A stretch of 64,000 bases of DNA from Bin80 sp965220365 (GCA_965220365.1 OZ244823.1:3100001-3164000), one strand, 5' to 3'. Counted from the first letter of the stretch, positions 25,649 through 34,307 are shown. Program-made: numbers and translations. Notes: generated by a model not told the origin, from the sequence alone.

Positions 25649-26722
25649 CTATGTCAAAGGAGCCTGCATAGTAATAGATTGGCGGACACATCGTGCAATT
25701 GCCTCGGCAAAAACACATGGAAGAGCATTACCGACGATTTCACATGCACGTTCAAAATATGGCGTATCGAAAATATAGTCGGCAGGAAAGGTCTGCAACA
25801 TCGCAGCTTCCCGTAACGAAATGGTTCGGTCCTCATCTGGATGTCCGAACCTTCCCTTACTAAAGGTTGTGCATCCAGCAGTGATGGTCACAGATGGTTC
25901 ATCCCATGACATCCGCCCGTATACATTCGAAAATCCTTTATAGTTACCTCGGTGACATTTAGCTCTCAAATTTTCGGGGAAATCAGACCAAGATCCACCA
26001 GGGCGGGCGGCCTTTAGCCTCAGTTTGTTCTCCGGTGACAGTTGTCTCACAACATGCCAGTTGAAGAACTGTGCTCCGCCCTTGGTTCGTGCCTCCTGAA
26101 AAGTGATGGGCTTTTTCATTCCGGCTATCGCGTCTTTCAAGGTTCTCCACTTCGGTAGACCATCTTGTCCCGTTTTTGAATGAGTCTGCTGTGGCATATC
26201 AATGTAAAATCCCAAGCCAGCGAGTAGAACCAGTCTGCGACGACACTGAGGGACTCCGTAATCGGCAACTTGCAGGATGTCGCAATTAGTTACGTATCCG
26301 AGTTGTTCCAACTCCGTTATCAGGCCATCTAACAAGTGTTGGCCCTTGTTGGCTAAGCCAGGTACATTCTCCATCATGATCGCGGCTGGTAATATTTCCC
26401 GTGCAAGGCGCCCAACTTCAGATACAAGATTATTTCGGGGATCCGATTTTCTCCACTTTGAGGTCAGGCTGGAGAACCCCTGGCATGGCGGGCATGCGGC
26501 TAAGACATCAACTTTGTTTGAGGCAAATTGCAATAACTGTTCTCCTGATATTTCTTGGATATCCTTGCATAGAACCATTGCATAAGGATGGTTAGCTTTG
26601 AATGTCGCCGCGGCATGCGGCTCGATTTCAATAGCTGCAACTGTGTGAATTCCTGCATCGCGAAGACCAACCGTCAATCCACCTCCTCCGGCAAATGCCT
26701 CAATTGCAGTCAGGGGCATCAT
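25649..26722 (-). CDS. dcm: DNA (cytosine-5-)-methyltransferase
   Basis: 357 residues with complete C5-MTase motifs: FAGGGG (10-15, motif I), the catalytic Cys80 in CPPCQGFS (motif IV), ENV near 119 (motif VI), QCRRR at 159-163 (motif VIII) and a C-terminal VGNALPCVFAEAIA (motif X). The target-recognition region between VIII and IX is short. Last gene of a five-gene minus-strand run; its start overlaps the stop of the nuclease-domain frame (ATGA), so it belongs with the GHKL ATPase. Likely the modification arm of a restriction-like system. Confidence 0.93.
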   Translation of the reverse strand: MMPLTAIEAFAGGGGLTVGLRDAGIHTVAAIEIEPHAAATFKANHPYAMVLCKDIQEISGEQLLQFASNKVDVLAACPPCQGFSSLTSKWRKSDPRNNLVSEVGRLAREILPAAIMMENVPGLANKGQHLLDGLITELEQLGYVTNCDILQVADYGVPQCRRRLVLLAGLGFYIDMPQQTHSKTGQDGLPKWRTLKDAIAGMKKPITFQEARTKGGAQFFNWHVVRQLSPENKLRLKAARPGGSWSDFPENLRAKCHRGNYKGFSNVYGRMSWDEPSVTITAGCTTFSKGRFGHPDEDRTISLREAAMLQTFPADYIFDTPYFERACEIVGNALPCVFAEAIARCVRQSITMQAPLT

Positions 26723-27306
26723 TGTATTTGGAATCTATTTTGGCGTCGAGCCTCACTGAGAAACTCCTTATGCATCAGACGAGTCCGAAGGAGAAATGAA
26801 TCCCATTTAATCATCTCAACTACTTTGTCTCTTTGAAATGACTTCAGTGCTGTTGCCTGGGAACCGGTCAAATTTTGACCATCACACACAATGGTTACCC
26901 TAAACTCCCTGAAGATCCTCTTGTATTCTTCATTCGCATCGTCACCTAAGAAGGCTCGCATCTGATCAATGTAGCGTTGAATTCTGTCCCAATCTTTATT
27001 AGAGAGCTTGTACCCTGGTTTCTTGATCTCTATGATTTGGAGGCCAAAATCGTTACTGAAAAGGACAAAGTCAGGACGTTTCTTACTCTCGGAAAAGTCG
27101 CCAAGCGAGATGGATTCTCCAGTATGCTCCTCAAAGTGTTTCTCAAATCTATCTTTCAGGGTGGACAAAGCTTGGTTTGCTGTTATCGGTGACCACATTG
27201 GATTTATGAGCCACGGGGCCTCACATAAGGTATCTTGGAGTGGTTGTTCATATAGTGGCCTATTTTCATCATCTATAATCCCCCGAATTTTCTCAATAAC
27301 CTTCAC
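26719..27306 (-). CDS. PD-(D/E)xK nuclease-like C-terminal half of the GHKL ATPase
   Basis: 195 residues from ATG 27306, in the same frame as the upstream ATPase and separated from it only by TAG at 27328-27330 and seven sense codons. It has EAPWLINPMW, typical of the segment after the ATPase in full-length relatives. A candidate PD-(D/E)xK site is Asp79 in KRPDFVLFSND plus Glu93 and Lys95 in LQIIEIKKPG. A reinitiated nuclease subunit is possible, but a single 713-codon gene interrupted by an amber codon explains the layout best. It overlaps dcm by 4 nt. Confidence 0.75.
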   Translation of the reverse strand: MKVIEKIRGIIDDENRPLYEQPLQDTLCEAPWLINPMWSPITANQALSTLKDRFEKHFEEHTGESISLGDFSESKKRPDFVLFSNDFGLQIIEIKKPGYKLSNKDWDRIQRYIDQMRAFLGDDANEEYKRIFREFRVTIVCDGQNLTGSQATALKSFQRDKVVEMIKWDSFLLRTRLMHKEFLSEARRQNRFQIQ

Positions 27307-27327
27307 ACGCCTCTCCGCAATAAGCCC

Positions 27328-28860
27328 CTATGATGACAGTTCAGCCATACGTGCGGTTTTTAGGATGGTTACTATCACGCCCATAGAAGTTTCTTCTTCA
27401 CTTGCAGCATCCCGTAGCGAGTCAACCAACTGGATATGTGGACCGAATGAAAGACAGAGTTGCACGAGACTATTCACATATTCAGAATCACGGACTTCTT
27501 CTTCCCTCAATCTTGTACCAATCAATTTTGCCATGTCCAATGTGGTATCACGAATTGGACTGTAACTCGCATCGGGAAATGCCTCGTTAACGCGGTCGAC
27601 AACGTTTCCGACTTCTAGGAATTGCTCCCACATTTTCTTTCTCAGAGGCTCTCTTGATCTTTGTCCAATTAACTTTACAATGGATTGTCCCCACTTTTCA
27701 AATGCTTGTCCAAGCGGATCGGACCAAAGGATATCTCGACGGTCCGTACGGATTAGGTCCTCATCTTCATCCAACCAGTCTGCGTGAAGTTCTCCCACCA
27801 GGTAGCTTCGGATGTTAAATTCGCCTGTAAAGCCTGATTTTTTGCCGAAAATACTGGTCTGCGCAGCAATCTTGCCGCGGCAATATATCCGTATTCCAGC
27901 CATGAGTTCATCACGATACGATTTGCTGGCGTAGCCAACCCACCCTTGGAGAGGATAAAACTTTCCTCCGTCAGCGTGTTCAAATCCTGCCTGTATGGAG
28001 GGCACAGGTTTTTGGCTGTCATGATCAACCACTTCAAATTTTCTCAAATGTGTTCTCTCAATGGCTTCAGAAGTCGGTCCCTTAAAGTCTATCCGTGTAC
28101 CAGGCATGGTCTGTATTTCAAAATCACCTACTACCCTCGATTCTCGATTGACTGGCCCCGTCTTTGAATTTGTATTCACAAGTTTGATTTGCCAGTCTAA
28201 TGACTTTACCCCGAATCGATGTGACAGTTGGCGATCAAAGGTTTCTATTCCTGGCACCTTACGTCTCGAGAATTCTCTCATCTTAATACATGTACCCCTT
28301 GTAGATTTGACGGTACCATCAAATTCTCCCAGAATTGGGGGATATTCCTTTTCACTGTCGGAAAGAATCTCATCTTTTCTCATGATGAAATGTGCCGTAA
28401 GATACCCTTTAGTGCTCCTTCCTTCTATGTCCTTGCCGTCAACTGGATCTCCACCTGCTGAGATCACTTCAATGGTATTGCAAATACCGAAAGGAGCGAG
28501 TTTTCCAATTCCCTTACGCCCCATCACTGATCGACCAAATTTCGGACTCTTACTGCCGCGCCGGGAGTCCTTTCGCCTCTCGCCTCCAACCCGCAGGTAA
28601 AACTCGTTGATTACATCTGGTGTCATGCCAATTCCATCGTCCCGAACAATGATTTCATGGCCGAGATCACTGACTTCTCCTCCAGTTCTTGTGGCCAGAT
28701 ATAATCCCATTGGCGCCTCAATCACAACTTCTTCTGCGTCTGCATCATAACTGTTTGCAATCAATTCTGCTATAACCGCCGATACCTTGTCATAGAGTTT
28801 AACACCGAGCTTGTCGATTGTTAAACGAGAAATGGTCATCTTATATTGGTTTTGGGACAT
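27328..28860 (-). CDS. GHKL (MutL/Hsp90/MORC-like) ATPase
   Basis: 510 residues to the amber stop. Bergerat fold motifs are VIAELIANSYDADA (29-42, N box with Glu32 and Asn36), VRDDGIGM (72-79, G1) and GRKGIGKLAPFG (114-125, G2), then a transducer-like region with GWVGYASKS and RTDRRDILW. GHKL ATPases of this type occur in predicted restriction-modification loci beside C5 methyltransferases and nuclease domains (Iyer, Abhiman and Aravind, 2008). The protein ends RMAELSS at TAG; the same frame continues GLIAERRVKVIEK into the nuclease half. Confidence 0.85.
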   Translation of the reverse strand: MSQNQYKMTISRLTIDKLGVKLYDKVSAVIAELIANSYDADAEEVVIEAPMGLYLATRTGGEVSDLGHEIIVRDDGIGMTPDVINEFYLRVGGERRKDSRRGSKSPKFGRSVMGRKGIGKLAPFGICNTIEVISAGGDPVDGKDIEGRSTKGYLTAHFIMRKDEILSDSEKEYPPILGEFDGTVKSTRGTCIKMREFSRRKVPGIETFDRQLSHRFGVKSLDWQIKLVNTNSKTGPVNRESRVVGDFEIQTMPGTRIDFKGPTSEAIERTHLRKFEVVDHDSQKPVPSIQAGFEHADGGKFYPLQGWVGYASKSYRDELMAGIRIYCRGKIAAQTSIFGKKSGFTGEFNIRSYLVGELHADWLDEDEDLIRTDRRDILWSDPLGQAFEKWGQSIVKLIGQRSREPLRKKMWEQFLEVGNVVDRVNEAFPDASYSPIRDTTLDMAKLIGTRLREEEVRDSEYVNSLVQLCLSFGPHIQLVDSLRDAASEEETSMGVIVTILKTARMAELSS

Positions 28861-29377
28861 CGTATGACGTTATAACATCTAGAGATTTCGATTCGAGTAG
28901 AAGAGCGCTCCATTCATACAGTTGCTGCACACATCTCGTGGATCAAGACCCACGATATTCTTCCGACAACAGAGAATGACCTTGTGACTAATTGAGAAAA
29001 CCTCAATGGCGTACTCATCTACTTTAATAATGGCCGAAACAGGACAAAGCCACATTTCATTGTACTGACTTCTGAAAGACTAAAATCAGACCATCGAATC
29101 ATTGACGATGGATATCGTTAACTAAGCGCTTGCAAAAGATAATTCCCAAAATTCGGACAACCAATAATCGGTCGCTGTAGATGTTATCGGTGGATATTTG
29201 CGATTTCATTCAAGTGCTTTCTACCTACTGGTAGATTAGGAATTAACTATTTTAGGGACTAGCCCTATGTGGAAGAAAAAGCTCGATAATAGGGTTCCAA
29301 AATAAGCATCCTGCTCTAAACCTCGTTGCATCACGATTTTATTGGGTGAGTCTCTACATGCTGCAACCTAGTTCAGG
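28861..29377. other. Long gap inside the defence island
   Basis: 517 bp between the GHKL ATPase and the one-TM protein. No frame on either strand carries a recognisable motif, and AT content is visibly higher than in core regions. It is probably promoter sequence plus gene remnants too decayed to name. Confidence 0.4.
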
Positions 29378-30073
29378 TCACTCTGCTACGATTACGATAG
29401 CTTTTTCCTTGGGGCCATAAAATGGATCACTTACTGCCAGCGCATCCTCCCTACTTAATTGGATATCTGGGCCAGATGAGAGTTTGCATGAGTAGCGACC
29501 TTTACTGTCAATTTCTACTTCAACTTGTTGCATGTAATTTCTCTGGTTGATGATAAGGACCGTTCTCCCCAAATAATTAGAGTTGTAGCATGCATAGGCT
29601 CTCCCAGTTTCTTGGATGATGCCCGGCATACTGATTTCTACGATTTCCCCAACTCTGTGAAACGGCACTTCATGTTTGAAAGCCAACTGTCTCAGTTCCT
29701 TGATTCCACTCTTTTCTGCACATTCTTTCTCCGACCTCAATTTTGCATCCAAATCGTCGTCGGGAAAGGGCTCACACACCTGGCTGGCAAGAGCTCGGGC
29801 AAATGCAGGGTCATCAACCGAGTAGATATTCCTATCTGAGAGCCACTGCATGAGCCCCCCGCGGGTATAGTTATCCGCGTATAATGAGTCTAAAAATTTT
29901 GGGGGATCGATTTCTCCGTTGTTAGTCTCAACTACTATAGCACCAAGTGGAGTAGGAATTGTCACTTTTTGTGAGTTGCTATCGCGATTAATTACTAGGA
30001 CTACAATGACAATTACCGCTACAAGTGGATACCATACGGAGACCTGAGGATTTCGCTTTTTTAATTCTGTCAT
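29378..30073 (-). CDS. One-TM protein of unknown function
   Basis: 231 residues. One TM helix (about 14-29, YPLVAVIVIVVLVI), then a soluble domain with SLYADNYTRGGLMQWLSDRN and a C-terminal beta-rich part (LGRTVLIINQRNYMQQVEVE). It contains three or four Cys (VCEPFP, KECAEK, YACYNSN, YSCKL), possibly disulfide-bonded if the domain is outside the cytosol. No family is recognised. It sits between the E2-E1 gene and the GHKL-nuclease gene on the same strand, so an effector or anchor role in the same system is possible but not shown. Confidence 0.55.
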   Translation of the reverse strand: MTELKKRNPQVSVWYPLVAVIVIVVLVINRDSNSQKVTIPTPLGAIVVETNNGEIDPPKFLDSLYADNYTRGGLMQWLSDRNIYSVDDPAFARALASQVCEPFPDDDLDAKLRSEKECAEKSGIKELRQLAFKHEVPFHRVGEIVEISMPGIIQETGRAYACYNSNYLGRTVLIINQRNYMQQVEVEIDSKGRYSCKLSSGPDIQLSREDALAVSDPFYGPKEKAIVIVAE

Positions 30074-30193
30074 TATTATAGTGTCTATTTTCTACCGTAA
30101 ATATTTTCCGGGAGTTGATTCGCATTGAAATATCATCAGCCTAATCCTGAACTGAAAACACGGTTCCGTCCGTAGATTCCTCATGTCGCTTGA

Positions 30194-31075
30194 TCATCTT
30201 TTGGGGTTATTTCGACGGCATCTATGATAAAGAATCTGAGGGATCCCCAACTCATCAGATTGCTCCAAAACAACAAAATCAGTGAAGGAATCTGTATCCT
30301 TGACAAACTGAACAATTAGTTTGGTAGCTAAGCTTGACCACAAACCTAGGTCGTCACTTCGAGCCTCAAATACAGGATGGAAACATCCCGTTCCCTCCCA
30401 CTGGACATCGTCATCACTGAATTGGTCACGTTCTTCCCTAAGATAGGGAGCTAGGCTATCATTAAAATCGTCAACAGGGAATCTTATTCCGTATCCATAG
30501 AAAGCATAGAGCCTGAGGGCCTTTACACCAATTGATATGGAAACGAAGTGTCTTGATTGCTTCCAATCTAATGAGTTGAGGTGAGCGGTTACGTCATCAG
30601 ATCCCGTAGCATCAATGATTAGATCCGCCTTTAGGATCTCGTCAGGAGTCTCAGCTTCTGGAGAGAAGTTTTTGGCAATTGCTCGTACGCACGCATGTGG
30701 GTTCACAGAGTTTAGACGATCCCTGAGCTTTTCAGCTTTATTACCGTCCAATTCATTTATAGTCAGTGAGTGCCGGACGAGATTCCCTGCCGCTAAATGA
30801 TCTCCATCAATCATAGTTAAATCAGTCACCCCACCACGAACGAGGTGTTCCGCTAGTGGTGCCCCAAGAGCTCCAACCCCTAAAATCACGATTTTCATTT
30901 CCCGTAGCATTTCAGGTAATTGCCCCCGTGTGGCAAGTGTAGATTGGTGCCAGTTCTCGGCTTTTAACCAGGGAAGTGGTTTGTGGTCACCAAGATTCCT
31001 CATACGATAGGCCTCCCATAGGCTATTCCTACCGTTCCGATAACCGTTATAATGGTTCATAAAGGTGGGCAACAA
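30194..31075 (-). CDS. E1-like (ThiF) adenylyltransferase half of a fused E2-E1 enzyme
   Basis: 293 residues from ATG 31075, but the same frame is open back to about 31187 and reads PNGQPIILLLGAPIPELKGG and LNLLHWQILLLPT, the sequence expected to join an E2 domain to this E1. Motifs: VILGVGALGAPLAEHLVRGG (nucleotide-binding loop), IDGDHLAAGNLVRHSL, IDATGSDDV, and a Cys in GTGCFHPVFEARSDD, a candidate thioester Cys. E1-E2 fusions like this occur in CBASS (Cap2) and other bacterial ubiquitin-like pathways. A frameshift at an A8 or C4 run separates it from the E2 half. Confidence 0.82.
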   Translation of the reverse strand: MLPTFMNHYNGYRNGRNSLWEAYRMRNLGDHKPLPWLKAENWHQSTLATRGQLPEMLREMKIVILGVGALGAPLAEHLVRGGVTDLTMIDGDHLAAGNLVRHSLTINELDGNKAEKLRDRLNSVNPHACVRAIAKNFSPEAETPDEILKADLIIDATGSDDVTAHLNSLDWKQSRHFVSISIGVKALRLYAFYGYGIRFPVDDFNDSLAPYLREERDQFSDDDVQWEGTGCFHPVFEARSDDLGLWSSLATKLIVQFVKDTDSFTDFVVLEQSDELGIPQILYHRCRRNNPKR

Positions 31076-31118
31076 TAGTATTTGCCAATGGAGGAGATTG
31101 AGCTGACCACCTTTTAAT

Positions 31119-32006
31119 TCAGGAATGGGAGCGCCAAGGAGTAAAATAATTGGCTGTCCATTGGGGATTAGATGAATTGTTTTTTTTGATCAAGTTATTG
31201 ATCTTTGTATTTAGACTGCATCTGCGTAACTCGCCCCAAGTCCGAGGTTGTTGCCACGGATCAATCACCGGCAGTTCATCCAGTTGAATCCACAGACCTT
31301 TTACGGATATAGATGGGCAAGTAGTTAACCGCGTACCCCACGATATTTCTCGAATAATGCTGTTGTCTGAATCGCAAAATGATTGAACGACTCCAGTATT
31401 CTCGCTGACCATATTCAGATCAAAAATCCCGCATTGAGGCGCATTATCCCAAATCGGCAGATGATCCGAGCTTTCCGACACAATGACAGTATTAATGCCT
31501 TTCGCCCTCTGCCCAGGTTGATGAAATGGGAGTTCAAAATGGTCACCCTCACGCATGAGGTCGTCATTTGCTGCGCACTCCAACCAGCCGACAGCCCGTT
31601 CAAATGTCCATTTGAGCCGAGCACGCCAATCTCGTGGCTCCGTGAATGTACCCACCCTGTCAAGCACCCGTAAGTGTTTATCCAGGCACAGGAACGAACT
31701 CTGCCAAGGCTTGGACTCGGGCGCAAAACTTGGATATTGATGTGGGAAAAGCCCCTTGATGCTATTCTTCTTGGCAGGGAAAAAGCCAATAATTCCATCC
31801 GGGTAAAGACTGGAAACTCGTACGTACCAATCTGTCGTACTAGGAACTGGACTATCTTCCGGTACATCTATAGAAATCCTACACCGAATCGTCCACAGCT
31901 TATCTTCTGCGCACCATTCCCACGTACTCAAAAGGCTTACCCCACCAATACCTGATACTCTTTGTGTGGCTACGCAAAGAGTATCAGGTACTTCAGGAAG
32001 AGTCAT
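31119..32006 (-). CDS. E2-like half of a fused E2-E1 conjugation enzyme
   Basis: 295 residues. An E2-like fold is suggested by SSLYPDGIIGFFPA, then FPHQYPSF and SSFLCLDKHLRV with candidate catalytic Cys107, a helix with DWRARLKWTFERAVGWLECA and the closing GDHFELPF. About 120 further residues lead to NKLI-type sequence at the frameshift, after which this frame reads 13 or so unnatural residues to TGA at 31119. Shifting by one base in the A8 run (31180-31187) gives IKKTIHLIPNGQPIILLLG, joining smoothly to the E1. The fused product would be about 603 residues. Confidence 0.72.
   Translation of the reverse strand: MTLPEVPDTLCVATQRVSGIGGVSLLSTWEWCAEDKLWTIRCRISIDVPEDSPVPSTTDWYVRVSSLYPDGIIGFFPAKKNSIKGLFPHQYPSFAPESKPWQSSFLCLDKHLRVLDRVGTFTEPRDWRARLKWTFERAVGWLECAANDDLMREGDHFELPFHQPGQRAKGINTVIVSESSDHLPIWDNAPQCGIFDLNMVSENTGVVQSFCDSDNSIIREISWGTRLTTCPSISVKGLWIQLDELPVIDPWQQPRTWGELRRCSLNTKINNLIKKNNSSNPQWTANYFTPWRSHS
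31163..31187 (-). other. Frameshift zone between E2 and E1 (A8 and C4 runs)
   Basis: On the minus strand the reading frame changes between an A8 run (plus 31180-31187) and a C4 run (plus 31163-31166). One base fewer in either run restores a single E2-E1 reading frame. The A8 site gives the more natural peptide. Confidence 0.7.
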
Positions 32007-32030
32007 TGTTCAGATCGTGATAATTCGTGA

Positions 32031-32489
32031 TTATGCAAACCTTCCCTCACGTGATTCAACCGCTGTTTTACGCTTTCCTTGAGAGCTTTCATCGCTTTGG
32101 GTCTCATCTTTTACCTCTGCGTTAGGTGCAAATTTTTTGAACAGTTCAATGCCCCTGATACAATTGGATTTTGCACTGTAGCTCTCGCTGGATGTAGCGA
32201 CGATTTTGTTGTTCCCACTTTGCAGTCGCCATCGGTATTCCTTGACTGTATCTCGGTAAATCTCGAATTCCGGTGTACCGCCCCGACCATGGTGTCCATT
32301 TGTGCCGGGTTTTGTGAGATCGTGAATCGGAGCACTCGGTGCAAGGCTTTGAACAAGCTTAATGTTTGCCTCCGCCGTAGCTCTGCGTGTAAAGGACTCA
32401 CCAGGAACAGCGAGAGCCTCATGGTTTTCAGCATAAAAGGTCCAGCGGTACTGATCCTTTTTGTCCTGAGAAATTTTGAAATATGACAT
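32031..32489 (-). CDS. YegP-like tandem DUF1508 protein
   Basis: 152 residues with two DUF1508 repeats: FKISQDKKDQYRWTFYAENH with residues to NIKLVQSLAP, and FEIYRDTVKEYRWRLQSGNN with SESYSAKSNCIRGIELFKKF. A basic, flexible tail ends EGRFA. DUF1508 proteins are small and poorly understood. Here it is the first gene of the E2-E1 run, 24 nt upstream of it, so it could be a substrate, adaptor or regulator; there is no C-terminal Gly-Gly. Confidence 0.8.
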   Translation of the reverse strand: MSYFKISQDKKDQYRWTFYAENHEALAVPGESFTRRATAEANIKLVQSLAPSAPIHDLTKPGTNGHHGRGGTPEFEIYRDTVKEYRWRLQSGNNKIVATSSESYSAKSNCIRGIELFKKFAPNAEVKDETQSDESSQGKRKTAVESREGRFA

Positions 32490-32721
32490 TTGTTTAAGGT
32501 TGAGTTAAAGTATCTCCCCATCGTTTGAGGAGACACAAAGATGATTGATAGAGATCTTGCAGAAATGAATCTCTACAAGATCCACTTGGACTTGTAAGAG
32601 CCAAAGCAGCCGAGTTCTTAACTGCAACTCGCAAAAGTTGAGGTCCGTACTCGAATGTCGATTGTTATCGCTATATTTAACCGATCTGGTCATCAATAAG
32701 CGGCGAATTTATCTCTTCTCT

Positions 32722-32752
32722 ATTCGTATTTTTTATTTCTACGGATTCGTAT
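32722..32752. promoter_or_regulatory. Two ATTCGTAT direct repeats upstream of the XRE gene
   Basis: ATTCGTAT at 32722-32729 and again at 32745-32752, 23 bp apart and ending 17 bp before the XRE start. Spacing of about two helical turns suits a repressor operator. The XRE protein and the divergent DUF1508 promoter could both be controlled here. Confidence 0.35.
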
Positions 32753-32769
32753 ATTGAAGGTTCCAAAAA

Positions 32770-33117
32770 ATGAAAAAAAAACGCCCGACCGAAATATTTC
32801 CAAGCCGACTCCGCGGGATACGAGAGAAACGTGCACTGAACCAAGCTGAACTAGCGAAGCGGGCAGGTCTGCAGGCTTCTGCTGTTTCTCATTTCGAAAC
32901 AGGAACCAGAAAACCATCCTTTGATAATCTCCGCCGGCTTGCTGATGCACTGGATGTAACCATGGACTATTTGATTGGTCGGGTAGGTGATAATCAAGTC
33001 AGCGTAGGCCATGATCAGTTATATCGTAACATTGGAAACCTCACGGCCGAGGATCGCGAGTTCGCGGAAAGCTTCATCAAACTCCTCGCTAAAAAGTCGA
33101 AGAAGCATAGACAATGA
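32770..33117 (+). CDS. XRE-family transcriptional regulator
   Basis: 115 residues; an N-terminal HTH (LRGIRKREALNQAELAKRAG-type, with LQASAVSHFETGTRKPSFDN and ALDVTMDYLIGR), then a short helical tail. It overlaps the ImmA/IrrE-like peptidase gene by 4 nt (ATGA), the standard pair in which the peptidase cleaves its partner repressor. It reads away from the DUF1508/E2-E1 genes, so it may regulate the island. Confidence 0.88.
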   Translation: MKKKRPTEIFPSRLRGIREKRALNQAELAKRAGLQASAVSHFETGTRKPSFDNLRRLADALDVTMDYLIGRVGDNQVSVGHDQLYRNIGNLTAEDREFAESFIKLLAKKSKKHRQ

Positions 33118-33992
33118 ATCGCAATTCTCGCCGATTCAGAGTGGAGTTGATCGCAGAAAAAGTTGTCTCAGATCACGGTATTAATCGGCTCCCCGTAGAT
33201 CCCATTGCAATAGCTCACAACCTTGGAATTGAGGTCAAGCCTAAACCAGCACGTATTCAAGGGTCATCTGGAATGCTCGTGCGTGTTGATAACACATTTG
33301 GGATTGCCTATGCTACACATATTGACAGTGATGGCTTCAAGAACTTTAGCATCGCACACGAATTAGGGCATTACTTTTTACCTGGACACACCGATGCTGT
33401 ATCTGCCACAGAAAATTTTCATTTATCCCAAGCAGGATTTGTCTCCAGCGACCAGTATGAAAAAGAAGCTGATCATTTTGCGGCACGATTGCTCATGCCA
33501 AAGAGATTATTCAGGGAAGCCGTGTTGGCAGCGGATGAAGGACTTAAAGGAATAGGAGAACTCTCTGAAATCTGCAAGACATCTCTCACAGCAACAGCAA
33601 TACGTTATACGGAATGTGTTGACTATCCAATGGCTATCATTGTAAGTGTTGGCGATAAGGTCAGTTATTGCTTTATGTCTGAGCCATTGAAAGAAGTTAG
33701 CGGTCTTTCTTGGATCCGCAAAGGGCAAAATCTGCCAACTAATTCGATAACTTTTGATTTCAATCGGGACGGTCAGCGAATCCAGGATGCAAAACGAGAT
33801 GAAGGCATGTCAAATTTGCAGGAATGGTTTGGAGGTGATATCTCTGCTCAGATTGAGGAAGAAGTATTGGGCCTAGGTCGCTATGGGAAAACGCTAACCG
33901 TCTTATCTGCTACAAATCTTGCAGATAAACTGGAAGAGATTGAGGAAGAAGAGATCCTGCGGAAATCATGGCAACCAAAATTTAGGCTTTGA
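33114..33992 (+). CDS. ImmA/IrrE-family metallopeptidase
   Basis: 292 residues. Zinc motif HELGH at 82-86, with the downstream EKEADHFAARLLMP (third ligand Glu), typical of ImmA/IrrE. A further ~150 residues follow the peptidase domain, ending LEEIEEEEILRKSW. In known pairs the peptidase cleaves a partner XRE repressor after DNA damage or infection. Likely a switch for a neighbouring system. Confidence 0.9.
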   Translation: MNRNSRRFRVELIAEKVVSDHGINRLPVDPIAIAHNLGIEVKPKPARIQGSSGMLVRVDNTFGIAYATHIDSDGFKNFSIAHELGHYFLPGHTDAVSATENFHLSQAGFVSSDQYEKEADHFAARLLMPKRLFREAVLAADEGLKGIGELSEICKTSLTATAIRYTECVDYPMAIIVSVGDKVSYCFMSEPLKEVSGLSWIRKGQNLPTNSITFDFNRDGQRIQDAKRDEGMSNLQEWFGGDISAQIEEEVLGLGRYGKTLTVLSATNLADKLEEIEEEEILRKSWQPKFRL

Positions 33993-34307
33993 TTTTTCCG
34001 CCCTGCACTGGGATTGTACATTCATGAGGTCATCTTGACTGAAAAACATCATCGAGCAACCCCAATATCAAGCTACTTCGGCATTTTTGCTGAAAACTCC
34101 TTTTCCTCACAGACATGCCTCTTTCCCTCATCCTAAACGCACGATACAATCGTGCTCAGTGAATGTCCGATCCAACAACGGGACCGGCGACCCTTAAAGC
34201 AGATTAATCAATACTTCCTGTTGGCTCTTTCATCATCTCGTTTAAGAAGGGGATTATGTATTTAACTGTAACCTTGCATAACTTTCTGCATCCAAAGCAA
34301 GGTTATC
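33993..34307. other. Gap with a perfect hairpin
   Basis: 315 bp with no gene. It contains GCACGAT-ACA-ATCGTGC (34139-34155), a perfect 7-bp stem with a 3-nt loop but no U-run. It also holds TAACCTTGC ... GCAAGGTTA (near 34270-34305), a 9-bp stem just before the transposase remnant. Confidence 0.5.

Noticed and set aside
30194..32006. Complete CBASS operon
   Set aside because: The E2-E1 type fits Cap2, but no CD-NTase, Cap3 or effector gene is present.
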